Assembly: GCF_048128805.1 (NCBI RefSeq)
Contig: NC_135998.1
Coordinates: 12,668,156-12,732,155 of the forward strand
Length of the DNA stretch: 64,000 nucleotides
Reading direction: 5' to 3'
DNA from: Centroberyx gerrardi
Taxonomy: Eukaryota > Chordata > Actinopteri > Beryciformes > Berycidae
Below are positions 24,146 through 33,159 of this stretch, piece after piece; positions within the stretch are counted from its first letter, which is position 1; every line of letters starts with the position of its first letter. Both the position numbers and the translations under genes were made by a program. The notes beneath the pieces were generated by a model. The model made no database searches and had not been told where the DNA came from. It saw only the letters and a program-made list of their open reading frames with translations.

Positions 24146-24176
<31 letters not shown>

Positions 24177-27100
24177 CGAAACAAGGCATATAGTAAACAC
24201 AAACACACAATGAGCATTGTTACTGGAAAATATCTTTCATTCCTCTGTTGCGCTTTAACGATCCAGGAAGGAACTTTGGCAGGTTGAGCAGTTATATCAC
24301 GTCTAGAAATTAATTGTCCATTAAAAGCATTTATTTTGTATGTAAGTTATGATATCCATAGCTATGTTCAGGTTGGAGAGGCCTGCAACAATCAAATCTC
24401 ATACAGCTTTGTTTTCATCATCAACACATCTGCCACCAACCTTTAGGCTATTTAAATAATGTTGATATACTGTGTGTATAGCCTAATTAATTATTCAGTG
24501 TAATGTGCTCAAATGTTCCCCCCACACTAAAAATAAAAACATGGCATAACATGGCAAAGCCTCTCAAATTTGTATTATCTTTTTTCCCTTGTCCATCAAT
24601 CTCCTCCAACTCAACAACCCTGACTGCTTTCCTTGTCTTGCTTCCAGATTCACATAAACATCTGACACAATCTGAGGGAGGACTGACAGAGTTGCATGCT
24701 GTTGCATTTTAGAAAAACTGTTGGGTCTAAGAAGTTACATTATTACATTTTGTGTGTGGTGATATGTCATAGTGGACCCACTTTTTCCTCTTGGTAGTTT
24801 AGTTTCAATTAGTGGTGAAAATTACAGAAAAGATATCTAGCCGACTTCGTCTTAAACATTATCCAAATAATTGTATACATCACAACATTCTCCAACTCGA
24901 TCTCTCTCTGTTTGCTCTACCTTGTTCTCAACATGAGATACTCACAGGTTGTGTTGATGGATGAGGACAAACAGGCCATTGAGGGCCAGAAGGCTAATTG
25001 CTCCGCCTGTACAGCAAGATACAGAAAACACAGATGTGACAAAATGCTGCTGTAGCATGAATTTTCTAAACATTTAACCCCAGAGACCACATACGACCTC
25101 ATCACTGTGGTCGATCACAGGGTCGTCAGCATCAGCCCACATTATATTCTTTCAGTAATCTGCTCAACACAATCGCTGTCACCACTGAACCACTGGCACA
25201 AATCCCATCAACTTACCAACTTCATAGGCAGCGGTCAAGAAGTCAATCATCAGCGTGGGTTTGCTCATGTGGGGCAAGATGGAATCATGGAGGATCACCA
25301 AGATCTTTTTGTACATGTTGCTTGGCAACTACAGCAGAGAGACGAGAAATGAATGAGACAGAGCACATTCTTGGCAACACAGTGTGGTAGATGTATAGAA
25401 AAGAAATTGCATACATATTAAAGAAGTGTTAAAAAACACATTTTGAAAATATTCAAGTTTGTTTGTGCAATGAACTTTTTCTAATACCTTATACTTGAGA
25501 AAGCCAAGCCACATCCTCTCAAAGGCACGTTTGTGTTCCTGGGATGAGGCAGAACATTAAAACCTTGATCATTAAACTTTTTAGTTACATGTAAAAATGT
25601 GAAGGACTGATTAAAAAGGTTGTACTTACATTCAATTTAGCTGCTTTCCAGTCTTCGTGCTTAGCTGGGGGAAAAAAAGATTTTTAAAAAGGTTGAATGA
25701 TGCACCAAAAACGACAACACTACAACTTCCCATGGGAGCTCATTCAGGTTGGGAACAAAGAAAGTGACTGTTCAATATCATCTTTCAGGAGAGACTGATG
25801 ACGTATTTATAATGACATTTTAAATGCCATTTTAAAACAAGTGCAACCTCAAAATGGAAGGCAGGTCTAACCTTCCTGTTTGACCAGAAAGTTGGTGAGC
25901 TCCGACTCCTGGCTCGGCATGTTGATGTTGGACAGGAGGGTGAACACGTTGTTCTGGTATATGGGCACCACCGCCTGAGAGGGACAAGGAATTCAACAGC
26001 ATTCAGCATACTGAGTATTATTTACTAAGTTTGCAAAGCACAATCTTAAATGTGATGATCAAACAATGACCAAGAACAGAACAGCTACAGGTTGCAGGTG
26101 AAACACTAAATAAGCAATTCAATTTACAAATGCTATGACATTGAAAACTTGTTTTGTTTCAGACTCACAGCAACCAACCAGGCCATTTTAGGCTACTTTT
26201 TAATGCATTGACTTTAACAAAGGTTTAAAGATATTTTACAATTTTCCAAAACATTTCCAGTCCTGTAAAACAAATTTTCAAATTCCCGCTGAGTCCCGCT
26301 GCCTGAGTAAAGCTCTCCTACCCCTTTGGTTTTGTCCAGGACCTTGCCCACACTCTCACGGATGGAGCTCATGACATAATAGCGAACGTCCTCCATCTCG
26401 AGGAACTCCTGGAACCTGGAGATCAGCAGGGAGGCGTCCGTGGTCTTACACAGCAGCCTGTCCACCACTGCCTGGCCATGGAATAACACATAATTATCAG
26501 AGGGCAGTGGCAACAGCATCAGAAACCTGTGCTACTACAACAGTTGTGATACTGAAACAGCTTAGCCAGTGGGTCACTGACAGGGAGCCAGCTGATAAAA
26601 TACAAGTCTGTTGTTTTTTTTAAGTCTTTTTACATTTGATTTTATTCCTTGTCTTGGCTTACAACATGGTAAAGTTATTTAATTCATACACAGCGATAGA
26701 TAAAGGTTACTATTAATCATTTTAGTCCTACCACTACTGGCTACATGACACATAATCCTACCTGAATGAGTTCCCTTGGGAAGCTGTAGTGTTCACTCCA
26801 GTCCAAGTCCTCCAGGGGGTGCTGTCCTTCCCCGGCTGCAAACTTCATCAGGCAGCACAGAGCGCTCTCCTGTGTTGGAGCAGTCAGCATTATCAAACCA
26901 GCCACACTTCTTATAGGACACTTCCTCCAACACACAGGATAATTCATGGATAACCACAATTTTAAAAAAACACAACACAGAAAAGGTAACTGAAAGTTGA
27001 TCTGCAACAGTGGTTCTGAGCCAGTGTGTCATGGCATTATAAACGATAGGAACCACTAATCTTTCATAATAGCTACATAAAGGATCTACACCTCATTTCA

Positions 27101-28329
27101 TACCTCTCAGTGTTAATACTGAAGCAGCCTGCAGCTTTCTTTGGGAGCCCACAGATAAACAAGGACAAATAATACAAAACTATACTACCAATACTGCTAA
27201 TGCACATTGCCTAAGTGTGTACCAGTGTACCTCATCACGCCTGTTGTTCATCTGTGCAAACCTTCTGATATCTTACTCTTTATTGGGTGCGTGGCTAAAT
27301 GTACACAATTAATAGATATAGAGCCTGTGTACTTGACTGTCTCAACACACCTTTTAAACATCTAACAACATTTAGAGCAGCGGGGGTCTTCGTCAAGTGC
27401 CTGTCTGTGTGTGTGTGTGTGTGTGGGTGCAATTTCCATTCAGTCTGCTCACCTTGACCTGGTGAGATTCATGGCTGAGGTGCTCCAGCAGCATCTCCAC
27501 GCAACTGTGGTAACGGTGACGCATGAACATGCAATACTTCTCCTCAGCACTGTGCTCTCCTGCAACAGACAAACACACAGACAGACAGACAGACAGACTG
27601 AAGATATGCTTTGGAGCCATAAGGGGAGCTTGTAACCACAGTCTTGTCTTTTGTGTAGGTAACCCATATGTGAACAGCTACCTATTAGTGTTCATATGCA
27701 GTTCAAGATACTGTCATTCACGCCAAAACCTTTAAGTGTCATTTTGCATTGCATCAATGTCTATTACAAATTTCATGAACTGGGTGTGTTGGCCTGTAAC
27801 ATGTTTGATAAAATGAACTTTCACGCATCAACCTCTTTATTCAGGAGAAAGGACCATCAGCTCTTCAGTCCATATAGCTGGTCACACTCACCACTCAACA
27901 TCTCCTCCTCTCCGGGCAGTTTCCCCACGAACAGCTCTCTCCTCTCCAATAAGGTGCAGAACAGTTTACTGCACGCATTGACAGCACTGACGACGTCCTT
28001 CTCTTTCTCCGACTGTGAATGGACATGGAGAATGCACTGACTAAACATACACGCATTGCAAAACAGTGTTTAGGTATCTGAAGTAGACAGTCGGCTCGGT
28101 AACGATAAAGCTAACCAACACGCATTCATGTGTCGGGCACAAACAGAGAGGAGTGTAATTGTGTGTATTATTATACCTGGAGGCACTCGAGGATGTCAAA
28201 CACGTCATTGGCGTGTTTTCTGCTTTTAGTGATCCGTTCAACTTTGCTGTTTAAGTCCAGTTTCGCTGTTTTTACACTGTCTTCTGATGCTTTTGCCGAA
28301 CTCACGTTGCGCTTCTTGGCCGGCGCCAT
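20563..28329 (-). CDS. noc4l: Noc4 nucleolar complex protein (noc4l), complete, 15 coding exons
   Basis: It encodes 530 residues, close to the vertebrate length of about 516. Noc4 pairs with Nop14 in the nucleolus and is required for 18S rRNA processing and 40S subunit export. The N-terminus is lysine-rich (MAPAKKRN). The C-terminal half (about residues 314-462) is a CBF/Mak21-type domain: ALNGLFVLIHQHNLDYPDFY, then FHVKYRARFF, HLPVYLVAAFAKRLARL, PFIYNLIRRHP, EDPAQCRALESSLWEIK and HYHPDV. All introns are GT-AG and every exon length and phase adds up to one open frame of 1593 bases including the stop. The start ATG is the first in the 5' exon. An inverted-repeat element begins 13 bases upstream of it, and a Kolobok-like element sits in intron 12. 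pus1 lies about 1.6 kb upstream on the same strand. Confidence 0.95.
20887..21217 (+). mobile_element. candidate solo LTR in noc4l intron 14
   Basis: A 331-bp block starts TGTGGCAAG and ends CTTGTCACA (short inverted ends of the TG...CA kind). It is GC-richer than its surroundings and carries AATAAA near 21146. No matching target duplication is clear. It resembles a Gypsy-type solo LTR but no internal retroviral sequence is present. Confidence 0.4.
21493..21606 (-). CDS. noc4l: noc4l exon 14
   Basis: Residues 454-491, phase 0 to 0. TLQKHYHPDVAKAAMLI ends the conserved domain; an acidic stretch follows. Donor GAG|GTGATG is weak but keeps the frame. Confidence 0.9.
21806..21888 (-). CDS. noc4l: noc4l exon 13
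   Basis: Residues 426-453, phase 1 to 0. DEEDPAQCRALESSLWEIK is diagnostic of Noc4/Mak21-type proteins. Confidence 0.93.
22382..22941. mobile_element. TTAA-flanked, Kolobok-like non-autonomous transposon in noc4l intron 12
   Basis: The element is 560 bp. TTAA target copies sit at 22378-22381 and 22942-22945. Terminal inverted repeats of about 65 bp start AG(G/T)ATAAGGCTGGTG and continue through CTTACCGTCAACAAATCC. The TTAAAGG left edge matches the terminal motif known for T2/Kolobok MITEs; piggyBac-like elements also use TTAA. The interior lacks a transposase. Confidence 0.75.
23430..23593 (-). CDS. noc4l: noc4l exon 12
   Basis: Residues 371-425, phase 2 to 1. HLPVYLVAAFAKRLARLAL and PFIYNLIRRHPSSRVLIHK are the most conserved CBF segments. 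Confidence 0.93.
23740..23935 (+). mobile_element. SINE-like repeat in noc4l intron 11
   Basis: GAATCCCCAGTTCAACTGGT and the later GAGGTGCCCTTCAGCAAGGC and CACTTAGCCCC are segments commonly seen in dispersed fish retroposons. The boundaries are approximate. Confidence 0.45.
24024..24134 (-). CDS. noc4l: noc4l exon 11
   Basis: Residues 334-370, phase 2 to 2. Reads DYPDFYKKLYNLLEP and FHVKYRARFFHLANLFLSS. Its acceptor is preceded by a (GT)n run instead of a pyrimidine tract. Confidence 0.93.
24137..24170. repeat. (CA)n microsatellite abutting noc4l exon 11
   Basis: On the coding (minus) strand it reads (GT)n then GCGTGCGTGCAG. The run ends three bases before the acceptor AG. Confidence 0.9.
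24946..25006 (-). CDS. noc4l: noc4l exon 10
   Basis: Residues 314-333, phase 1 to 2. ISLLALNGLFVLIHQHN begins the CBF/Mak21 core. Confidence 0.92.
25217..25328 (-). CDS. noc4l: noc4l exon 9
   Basis: Residues 277-313, phase 0 to 1. Contains LPSNMYKKILVILHDSILPH and MIDFLTAAYEV, leading into the CBF domain. Confidence 0.92.
25488..25538 (-). CDS. noc4l: noc4l exon 8
   Basis: Residues 260-276, EHKRAFERMWLGFLKYK, phase 0 to 0. Confidence 0.92.
25630..25664 (-). CDS. noc4l: noc4l exon 7 (35 bases)
   Basis: Residues 248-259, AKHEDWKAAKLN, phase 1 to 0, with CCCCCAG acceptor and AAT|GTAAGT donor. It is recognised by phase agreement and the DWKAAKL motif shared with Noc4 proteins. Confidence 0.88.
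25872..25974 (-). CDS. noc4l: noc4l exon 6
   Basis: Residues 214-247, phase 0 to 1. The coding frame reads YQNNVFTLLSNINMPSQESE. The longer minus ORF overlapping it is a shadow frame. Confidence 0.92.
26322..26471 (-). CDS. noc4l: noc4l exon 5
   Basis: Residues 164-213, phase 0 to 0. Reads FLEMEDVRYYVMSSIRE. The acceptor is GGCCAG with a weak pyrimidine tract. Confidence 0.9.
26762..26869 (-). CDS. noc4l: noc4l exon 4
   Basis: Residues 128-163, phase 0 to 0. Reads ESALCCLMKFAAGEGQ through FPRELIQ. Confidence 0.92.
27405..27425. repeat. short (GT)n in noc4l intron 3
   Basis: About 10 GT units about 30 bases past the exon 3 donor. Confidence 0.8.
27453..27559 (-). CDS. noc4l: noc4l exon 3
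   Basis: Residues 92-127, phase 1 to 0, donor AAG|GTGAGC. A (TCTG)n tract forms the pyrimidine tract of its acceptor. Confidence 0.92.
27577..27599. repeat. (CAGA)n run in noc4l intron 2
   Basis: About 5-6 tetranucleotide units; on the coding strand it supplies the TCTG-rich tract before exon 3. Confidence 0.8.
27892..28012 (-). CDS. noc4l: noc4l exon 2
   Basis: Residues 52-91, phase 0 to 1. Acceptor CATTCACAG, donor GTG|GTGAGT. Contains the helix-like ACSKLFCTLLERRELFVG. Confidence 0.92.
28177..28329 (-). CDS. noc4l: noc4l exon 1
   Basis: Residues 1-51, ending phase 0 at CAG|GTATAA. Basic N-terminus, then VFDILECLQ. Confidence 0.92.
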
Positions 28330-28341
28330 GTTTTCTGAATG

Positions 28342-28786
28342 ATGCCGCATTCAGGTCCTGTCGGAAGAAGCGGAGGAACCGGATGACATCTCGTGGCTAC
28401 AACTTGGAAGCGTTCGCATCCAAAATATTGTTTTATTTATGGATTTAAACCAACCATAAACAAAGTACAACAGACATTACTCGCTTTTCGCACGTAAAGT
28501 TGGTTGTATACGCGTATAAATAACTTAAAAGTTTTATTTTTATTGTCCTGGACTGCTGACATTGGCGGATTCGCTGCAGTGTTTGCCACCAGTGTTGACA
28601 CCAAGGAGGTTCTATATTGACACACTTAAGCAATTCGTGATGCCAAATGGGAGATGTCGGAGACCACGAAAAATCACACAAATTGTAGGACCTACTTGTA
28701 ATTACCACTAGGTTGCTGACGTAAATGGGGTTTCCCATTTGACAACTCGTATTTACGGTACATCCGACATGACTTGAATGCGGCAT
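28342..28786. mobile_element. short inverted-repeat element at the noc4l start
   Basis: The ends at 28342-28365 and 28763-28786 are inverted copies matching at 22 of 24 bases (ATGCCGCATTCA...TGTCGGA). The 445-bp span has no transposase. Target duplication is not obvious. It begins 13 bases upstream of the noc4l ATG, so it must contain or overlap the noc4l 5' UTR and promoter. Confidence 0.6.
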
Positions 28787-28789
28787 TAG

Positions 28790-29700
28790 TCCCAAACAGT
28801 CAGCTGTTATTTCGCCTCCTAGCGATCGGCGGATGAATAAGCAGTTAACTACCTGGTGACTTGCCCAGGAATGGCCAGCATTTACCACAACTAGTTATAA
28901 CACCTTTACATCACAAATTTTACACCAAATAAACCTCGAGCTTTGTTGGAACATTAGTTGGCCTATAATCAAATTTTGTCATTATGGTATTCAGTGTTAT
29001 AGAAATGTAGAACATCCTAAAAATAGGTTTAAAGAAACCTTAATCTAAAAATTACTTATGTGAATAATGTAGTAAAAACGCCCTGTGTCTTCACCAAACC
29101 ATCTTGTTACACAGGTATGAATTTCATTTCCCATGCCATTTAGACTTGAGTCAAAGCAGCTGAGATATAGAAGGCTGAACTGTCATGTTTCCATGTTAGG
29201 CTACGACTGACCAAAGCAAACTGACTGGGTGATTTTGCCCCATAAATTGATTCTACTATGCAGACTATAGTCACCCTTTGTGGGTTAGTACATCATGAAT
29301 TAGATTTCTGTATGAATGCTCACCTTGGATTATGGCACAAAGCATTGCAGCATCAAAACCTGTGTTTGGGAAAATTTAATTTGTTTCAAAAACGTTTGTG
29401 GGATTGGTCAGTTAAGTCATTATTTGTATGTTTCAAGATTAATTTGTTTAAATCATAATTAATTAAAAATGTGGGACTATTCAGTGCTTTACATTAATTC
29501 CTTAGTTGTTCAAAAATTGCATCCTGTTTTTATATGGAAAACATGTAAAGCTACTTTAACACGCTCCTAGTACTGATAAACAGAAAGTCGTCATCATTAA
29601 ATAAACCAGAAATACACATCCACATTTGTTGCAGGGCGTACTTAACATACACATTAAGAGACAATTAGCAACAACACAGTCAGGGTAAAACAAAGGACAG
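28790..29700. other. noc4l-pus1 intergenic spacer
   Basis: AT-rich spacer without recognised exons or RNA genes; the small ORFs lack coding character. Confidence 0.5.
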
Positions 29701-29723
29701 AGACGCTTTATCATTTTGTTGTT

Positions 29724-29729
29724 TTTAAT
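29724..29729 (-). terminator. pus1: candidate pus1 polyadenylation signal
   Basis: ATTAAA, the common variant hexamer, on the minus strand about 170 bases past the pus1 stop. Confidence 0.35.
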
Positions 29730-29900
29730 AGTATTTGTAGAAGAGAACCAAAATGTAATCCCACTTTACTCCAAAAAAATAATGTCATTCTTGGAAGACA
29801 GACTTCCAGACCCAAATGAAAAGAAGAAAGCTCGTTCTCGTCAAGAGAGAGAATGTTTTGGTGAGAAAAAGATGTCACTCTTTTCATCAGGCAGGGCGAC

Positions 29901-29933
29901 CTAATCCGATTCATTACCCTCATCTTCATTGTC
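29901..29933 (-). CDS. pus1: pus1 exon 6, with stop
   Basis: Ten residues, [10 protein letters not shown], then TAG. Strong acceptor TTTTTTTCCAG. Short acidic tails of this kind are usual in PUS1. Confidence 0.85.
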   Translation of the reverse strand, partial: DNEDEGNESD

Positions 29934-32741
29934 CTGGAAAAAAAGAGGAAAACATGAATAAGTACATATAAAACAATCGATTTTGATGTAAAATGTCAGT
30001 GTTTCAAATTCACAGTGTTACTTATGAATTCCCAAAAAATAGAAAAGGTGGGAAACCATGGGAAACAAGCACTTCAAAGCAAGAAATGAATACAAATATA
30101 GACTTGGTTTAGCCGCTACTCAGCTGTCATCAGCCTATATTTGTGTTCGTTTATTGCTTTGAAGTGCTTGTATTTGTTAGCACTATTTATAGCAAATAAA
30201 CTACTTGTTTTGTGCATTTTACGATTTTCCACCTTTTCTATTTTATGTTCTCTGAGCCACTGGGAACCGATTTTTCTGCTACCTTTTCATGGGACTTATG
30301 AATTCCCACCCACCTGTTTCTGGTCCTTATTTTCCCGTGTTCCCGCAGCGCTGGCCTCAAAGTCATGAATAGGAAGCGTGGCCATCCAGCTGACCATGGA
30401 GCCTTCCTGACACTCCGTCTCCACGATGCTGGGGTAGATGTGAGCGTCCTTGAAGGCCTTGATCGCCTCCTCCTCCTGGTCCCACTCCAGGCGCTCGTGG
30501 AGGCCGTCCCCGCCGAAGCGTTTGTTGTACCTGTCAAAGTGCACCCGCTCCAGCACCAGCCCCAGTCCGGGAGCTTTGGGCACGTCCACCTTGTCGTGTC
30601 CCCAGCTCCGCTCCATCACCTCCTCCCTCGCGTAGCCCTTGATCACAGCGATCACCAGGCCGATCATCTTGCGGATCTGGTGCAGCATAAAGCTCTGGCC
30701 TCGCACGGTGATCACGGCGAACTCGGCGTCGCTGCGGGTAAACGGCTCCCCGCAGGTCATTTCGGTGATGTAGCGGCGGGCACTGGGGTCCTGTGGAGCC
30801 TTCTGAGAGGTGAAGTTGTGGAAGTTATGGGTGCCCTTGTAGAGGGAAAAAAGACGGTTCACCCTCTGAAGTGTCTCTGGCTCCACGCGGAAGGCAGCTG
30901 AATTCTGGGTATCGTAGTCCTTTGGGGAAAAAGCCACCGTTGGAAGCATGTAGGAGTAAGTGCGAGCATCACAGTTGTTTTTGGAGTTGAAGCCCTGGGT
31001 CACTCGTTTAAGACCTGGCAGGACAAAAGAAAAAACAGTTTTTTTGTGGAAGCATCGACATCTAAAACCCCACATTAAGGAAACTGGGGGTTTAGGCTAA
31101 ATTCTGTCTTCTAACATGCATCCCACCCCCCAAAAAATCTCAGGGTTGAAAGTATTATTCAGCAAATTCTGCAAAATATCTGGAAGAAATGTCTCACCAA
31201 GCACTCTGATCTGTGGTGGCATTTGCTCATTGATCTTTTCAATGATGTTGTCAATCAACCACAGCTTTAGAGACACCACTTGGCCGGCTGCAGACACACC
31301 CTAACCACATAAAAAAATACAGAACATGTTTAAAACACACAGCAAGACAGTGTGTCATATTGAGATATGACAACAGATAACATAGACAGTATTACATTAC
31401 AGTTGTTACACAAGAAATTAACAATATGCAATAATTAAGCTACACATTAAACATCTAAACTGACTAGTCTAACAAATACAAGCAAAAATGTGCCAATGCA
31501 ATGTGATTGTGCCAAATTTCTGGAATTGCAAACATTTCAGTTTTTTTCATTCTTCCACAGGCGCTCACTGACCAAGAATATGGTGGAATAAGTGAATTTC
31601 TTTTGTATTAACTGTGCAAATGCATACCTTATCTGTTCTGGCACATCTTTGGAACGACATCTTCTTCATATCATCTCCGTGATTTTCAGGGATGCAACCA
31701 GATTTAATAAGTGCAGTGACGAGCTCATCTTCAATGGTTCTAAACTGAGAGGTTCCAGGATTTCTCTGAAACACAGAAAACACTTTATTACAGTCAAAAT
31801 TAGCCGGGAAGAGGAGGTGCATTCATTCTGAAAGATGAAAACTGGCTACATACCTGCATACCATAGTATCCCTTTCCAGAGTATGCCATGAGGAGGACCA
31901 CCTTCTTTTTGGGATATTTCTTTTCATCTTCAGTGTGTTCTCCATCTGATTTTAGTCTTTTCGTGACCTGCGGCCTCTCAGACGAGTCTAAGTTTTCCTC
32001 GTTGACTCTTTTCGGCAGCTTGGTTGTCTGCATTTCTCCAGAGCCTTCGCTCATCGTGCAAAGAGGCTTACAAAGCCAACCTGAAAAGCACACAAAACAT
32101 TCAGTGATAATTATGCCAACTCATTGCCTTCTGCCCTGATCCACCCTTTATTTGTTAGCTGGACAGTCACAGTTTTTTCTTGATTGTGTTTTATTCCCCA
32201 ATTGGTTTATTTCTCATTGCACTTATATTTAATTCATGTCAAGCTTTGTTTTCTCATGTTTTATTCTGTCTACTGATTTTATATTTACTATTCTTCTTTT
32301 TCAGTTTTATGTGAAGCACTTTGTAACTCTAACTTTGTAACTCTAACAAATAAACTTAAATATTATCATTATTATCATTCGTATTATTATGCCCTTGCTC
32401 CCCTAATTAGAGTACGCTTAAATATGACTTTGACAAATGTTTTCAATACATTTTGAATTATTTCATTATTGTTTCATTATCTGAACAGCTCATTATGATT
32501 AGAGGGCTGCAGGGGAGCCACTTCTTGTCAACAATGTGCAAGTAATAAACAAGATGTAGCCTAATTAGAAATCTGGATACAAGGCGGCGCAGGAAGGAAG
32601 GCAGACTCAACCAGACAGATTCAATCAGTCATATTTATCAACAATAATTCTCCTTCCGTGTCCAGTTCGCTTACCGTTTCTTTCCAAACTCAACAGTCGC
32701 GGGTTAGCTAAGGCACTCAGCAGCGGGCGGATTTTGAGCAT
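29901..32741 (-). CDS. pus1: pseudouridine synthase 1 (pus1), complete, 6 coding exons
   Basis: It encodes 422 residues (human about 427), a TruA-family enzyme that isomerises uridine to pseudouridine at several tRNA positions and in other RNAs. Residues 1-31 (starting [17 protein letters not shown]) are basic, hydrophobic and free of acidic residues at the start, as in a mitochondrial presequence. A second Met at residue 32 (MSEGSGEM) would give the nuclear/cytosolic form, as known for mammalian PUS1. A lysine-rich stretch (KKYPKKK) precedes the core [26 protein letters not shown] holds the catalytic aspartate at residue 143. Later come NFHNFTSQK and [15 protein letters not shown]. The tail is acidic ([10 protein letters not shown]). 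All introns are GT-AG and phases agree. Confidence 0.95.
30314..31014 (-). CDS. pus1: pus1 exon 5 (large)
   Basis: Residues 179-412, phase 1 to 0. Contains [36 protein letters not shown] and the C-terminal part. The donor is AACAG|GTGGGT; reading through it would end six codons later. Confidence 0.95.
31198..31300 (-). CDS. pus1: pus1 exon 4
   Basis: Residues 145-178, phase 0 to 1. [13 protein letters not shown] completes the active-site loop. Confidence 0.95.
31628..31765 (-). CDS. pus1: pus1 exon 3, catalytic aspartate
   Basis: Residues 99-144, phase 0 to 0. [16 protein letters not shown] and FQRCARTDK, with the catalytic Asp second to last. Confidence 0.95.
31854..32080 (-). CDS. pus1: pus1 exon 2
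   Basis: Residues 23-98, phase 1 to 0. Includes the internal start Met32, the basic segment and [11 protein letters not shown]. Acceptor GCTTTTCAG. Confidence 0.95.
32150..32400 (+). mobile_element. possible LINE 3' tail in pus1 intron 1
   Basis: TTTTATGTGAAGCACTTTGT followed by AACTCTAAC repeats and AATAAA resembles the 3' end of L2/CR1-like fish LINEs. Confidence 0.4.
32675..32741 (-). CDS. pus1: pus1 exon 1, mitochondrial presequence
   Basis: Residues 1-22, phase 0 to 1, donor ACG|GTAAGC. An upstream ATG-ATG-TCT-TAG mini-ORF (32759-32748) ends six bases before this ATG. Confidence 0.85.
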
Positions 32742-33074
32742 TTCTCGCTAAGACATCATGGTGCAACACTTCATCCCGACACAGGAAGATCTTCCACTGA
32801 AAGATGCAAACTGTCTGGCTGCTCAGCTGAACTAGTACGGCTAACACGAACCAGCACAGACTGTTCACTTCAAACTAGAAAAAAAACAGAAGCCTCCAAC
32901 GACTTTCAGGAATAAAACACAAAATCTACTAAACACGCAAAGCCGGTGTTTTTATCCAATTTCTCAGTTAGTCTATTCACAAATCCCCACGTAACAAAAT
33001 ATCTCTCTCTGTAAAGCTAAAGAGGTTGCACTTGAGGCAACATACATACACATGGCCACGCTCAACTCTGACCC

Positions 33075-33150
33075 CATGATGCAAATATCGCGCGACTCGT
33101 TCGGTTGGGCTTTTCCGCCTACGTCATATTAGTAACGCTGGGATTGGTCA
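33075..33150 (-). promoter_or_regulatory. pus1: candidate pus1 promoter
   Basis: Within 80 bases, about 340-400 bases upstream of the start codon, lie a CCAAT box on the minus strand (33143-33147), a CRE-like TGACGTA (33120-33126), an octamer ATGCAAAT (33079-33086) and a TCGCGCGA core (33088-33095). There is no TATA box. This fits a housekeeping promoter; the start site itself is not known. Confidence 0.5.
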
Positions 33151-33159
33151 GCTGTGCCC

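Noticed and set aside
25785..26009. Arg/Ser-rich 74-codon minus ORF
   Set aside because: Shadow frame of noc4l exon 6; the true frame reads YQNNVFTLLSNI.
28445..28888. 147-codon minus-strand ORF upstream of noc4l
   Set aside because: No splice sites or motifs; mostly inside the inverted-repeat element.
30365..30901. 178-codon plus-strand ORF
   Set aside because: It is antisense to the large pus1 exon 5 and reflects its GC-rich codons.
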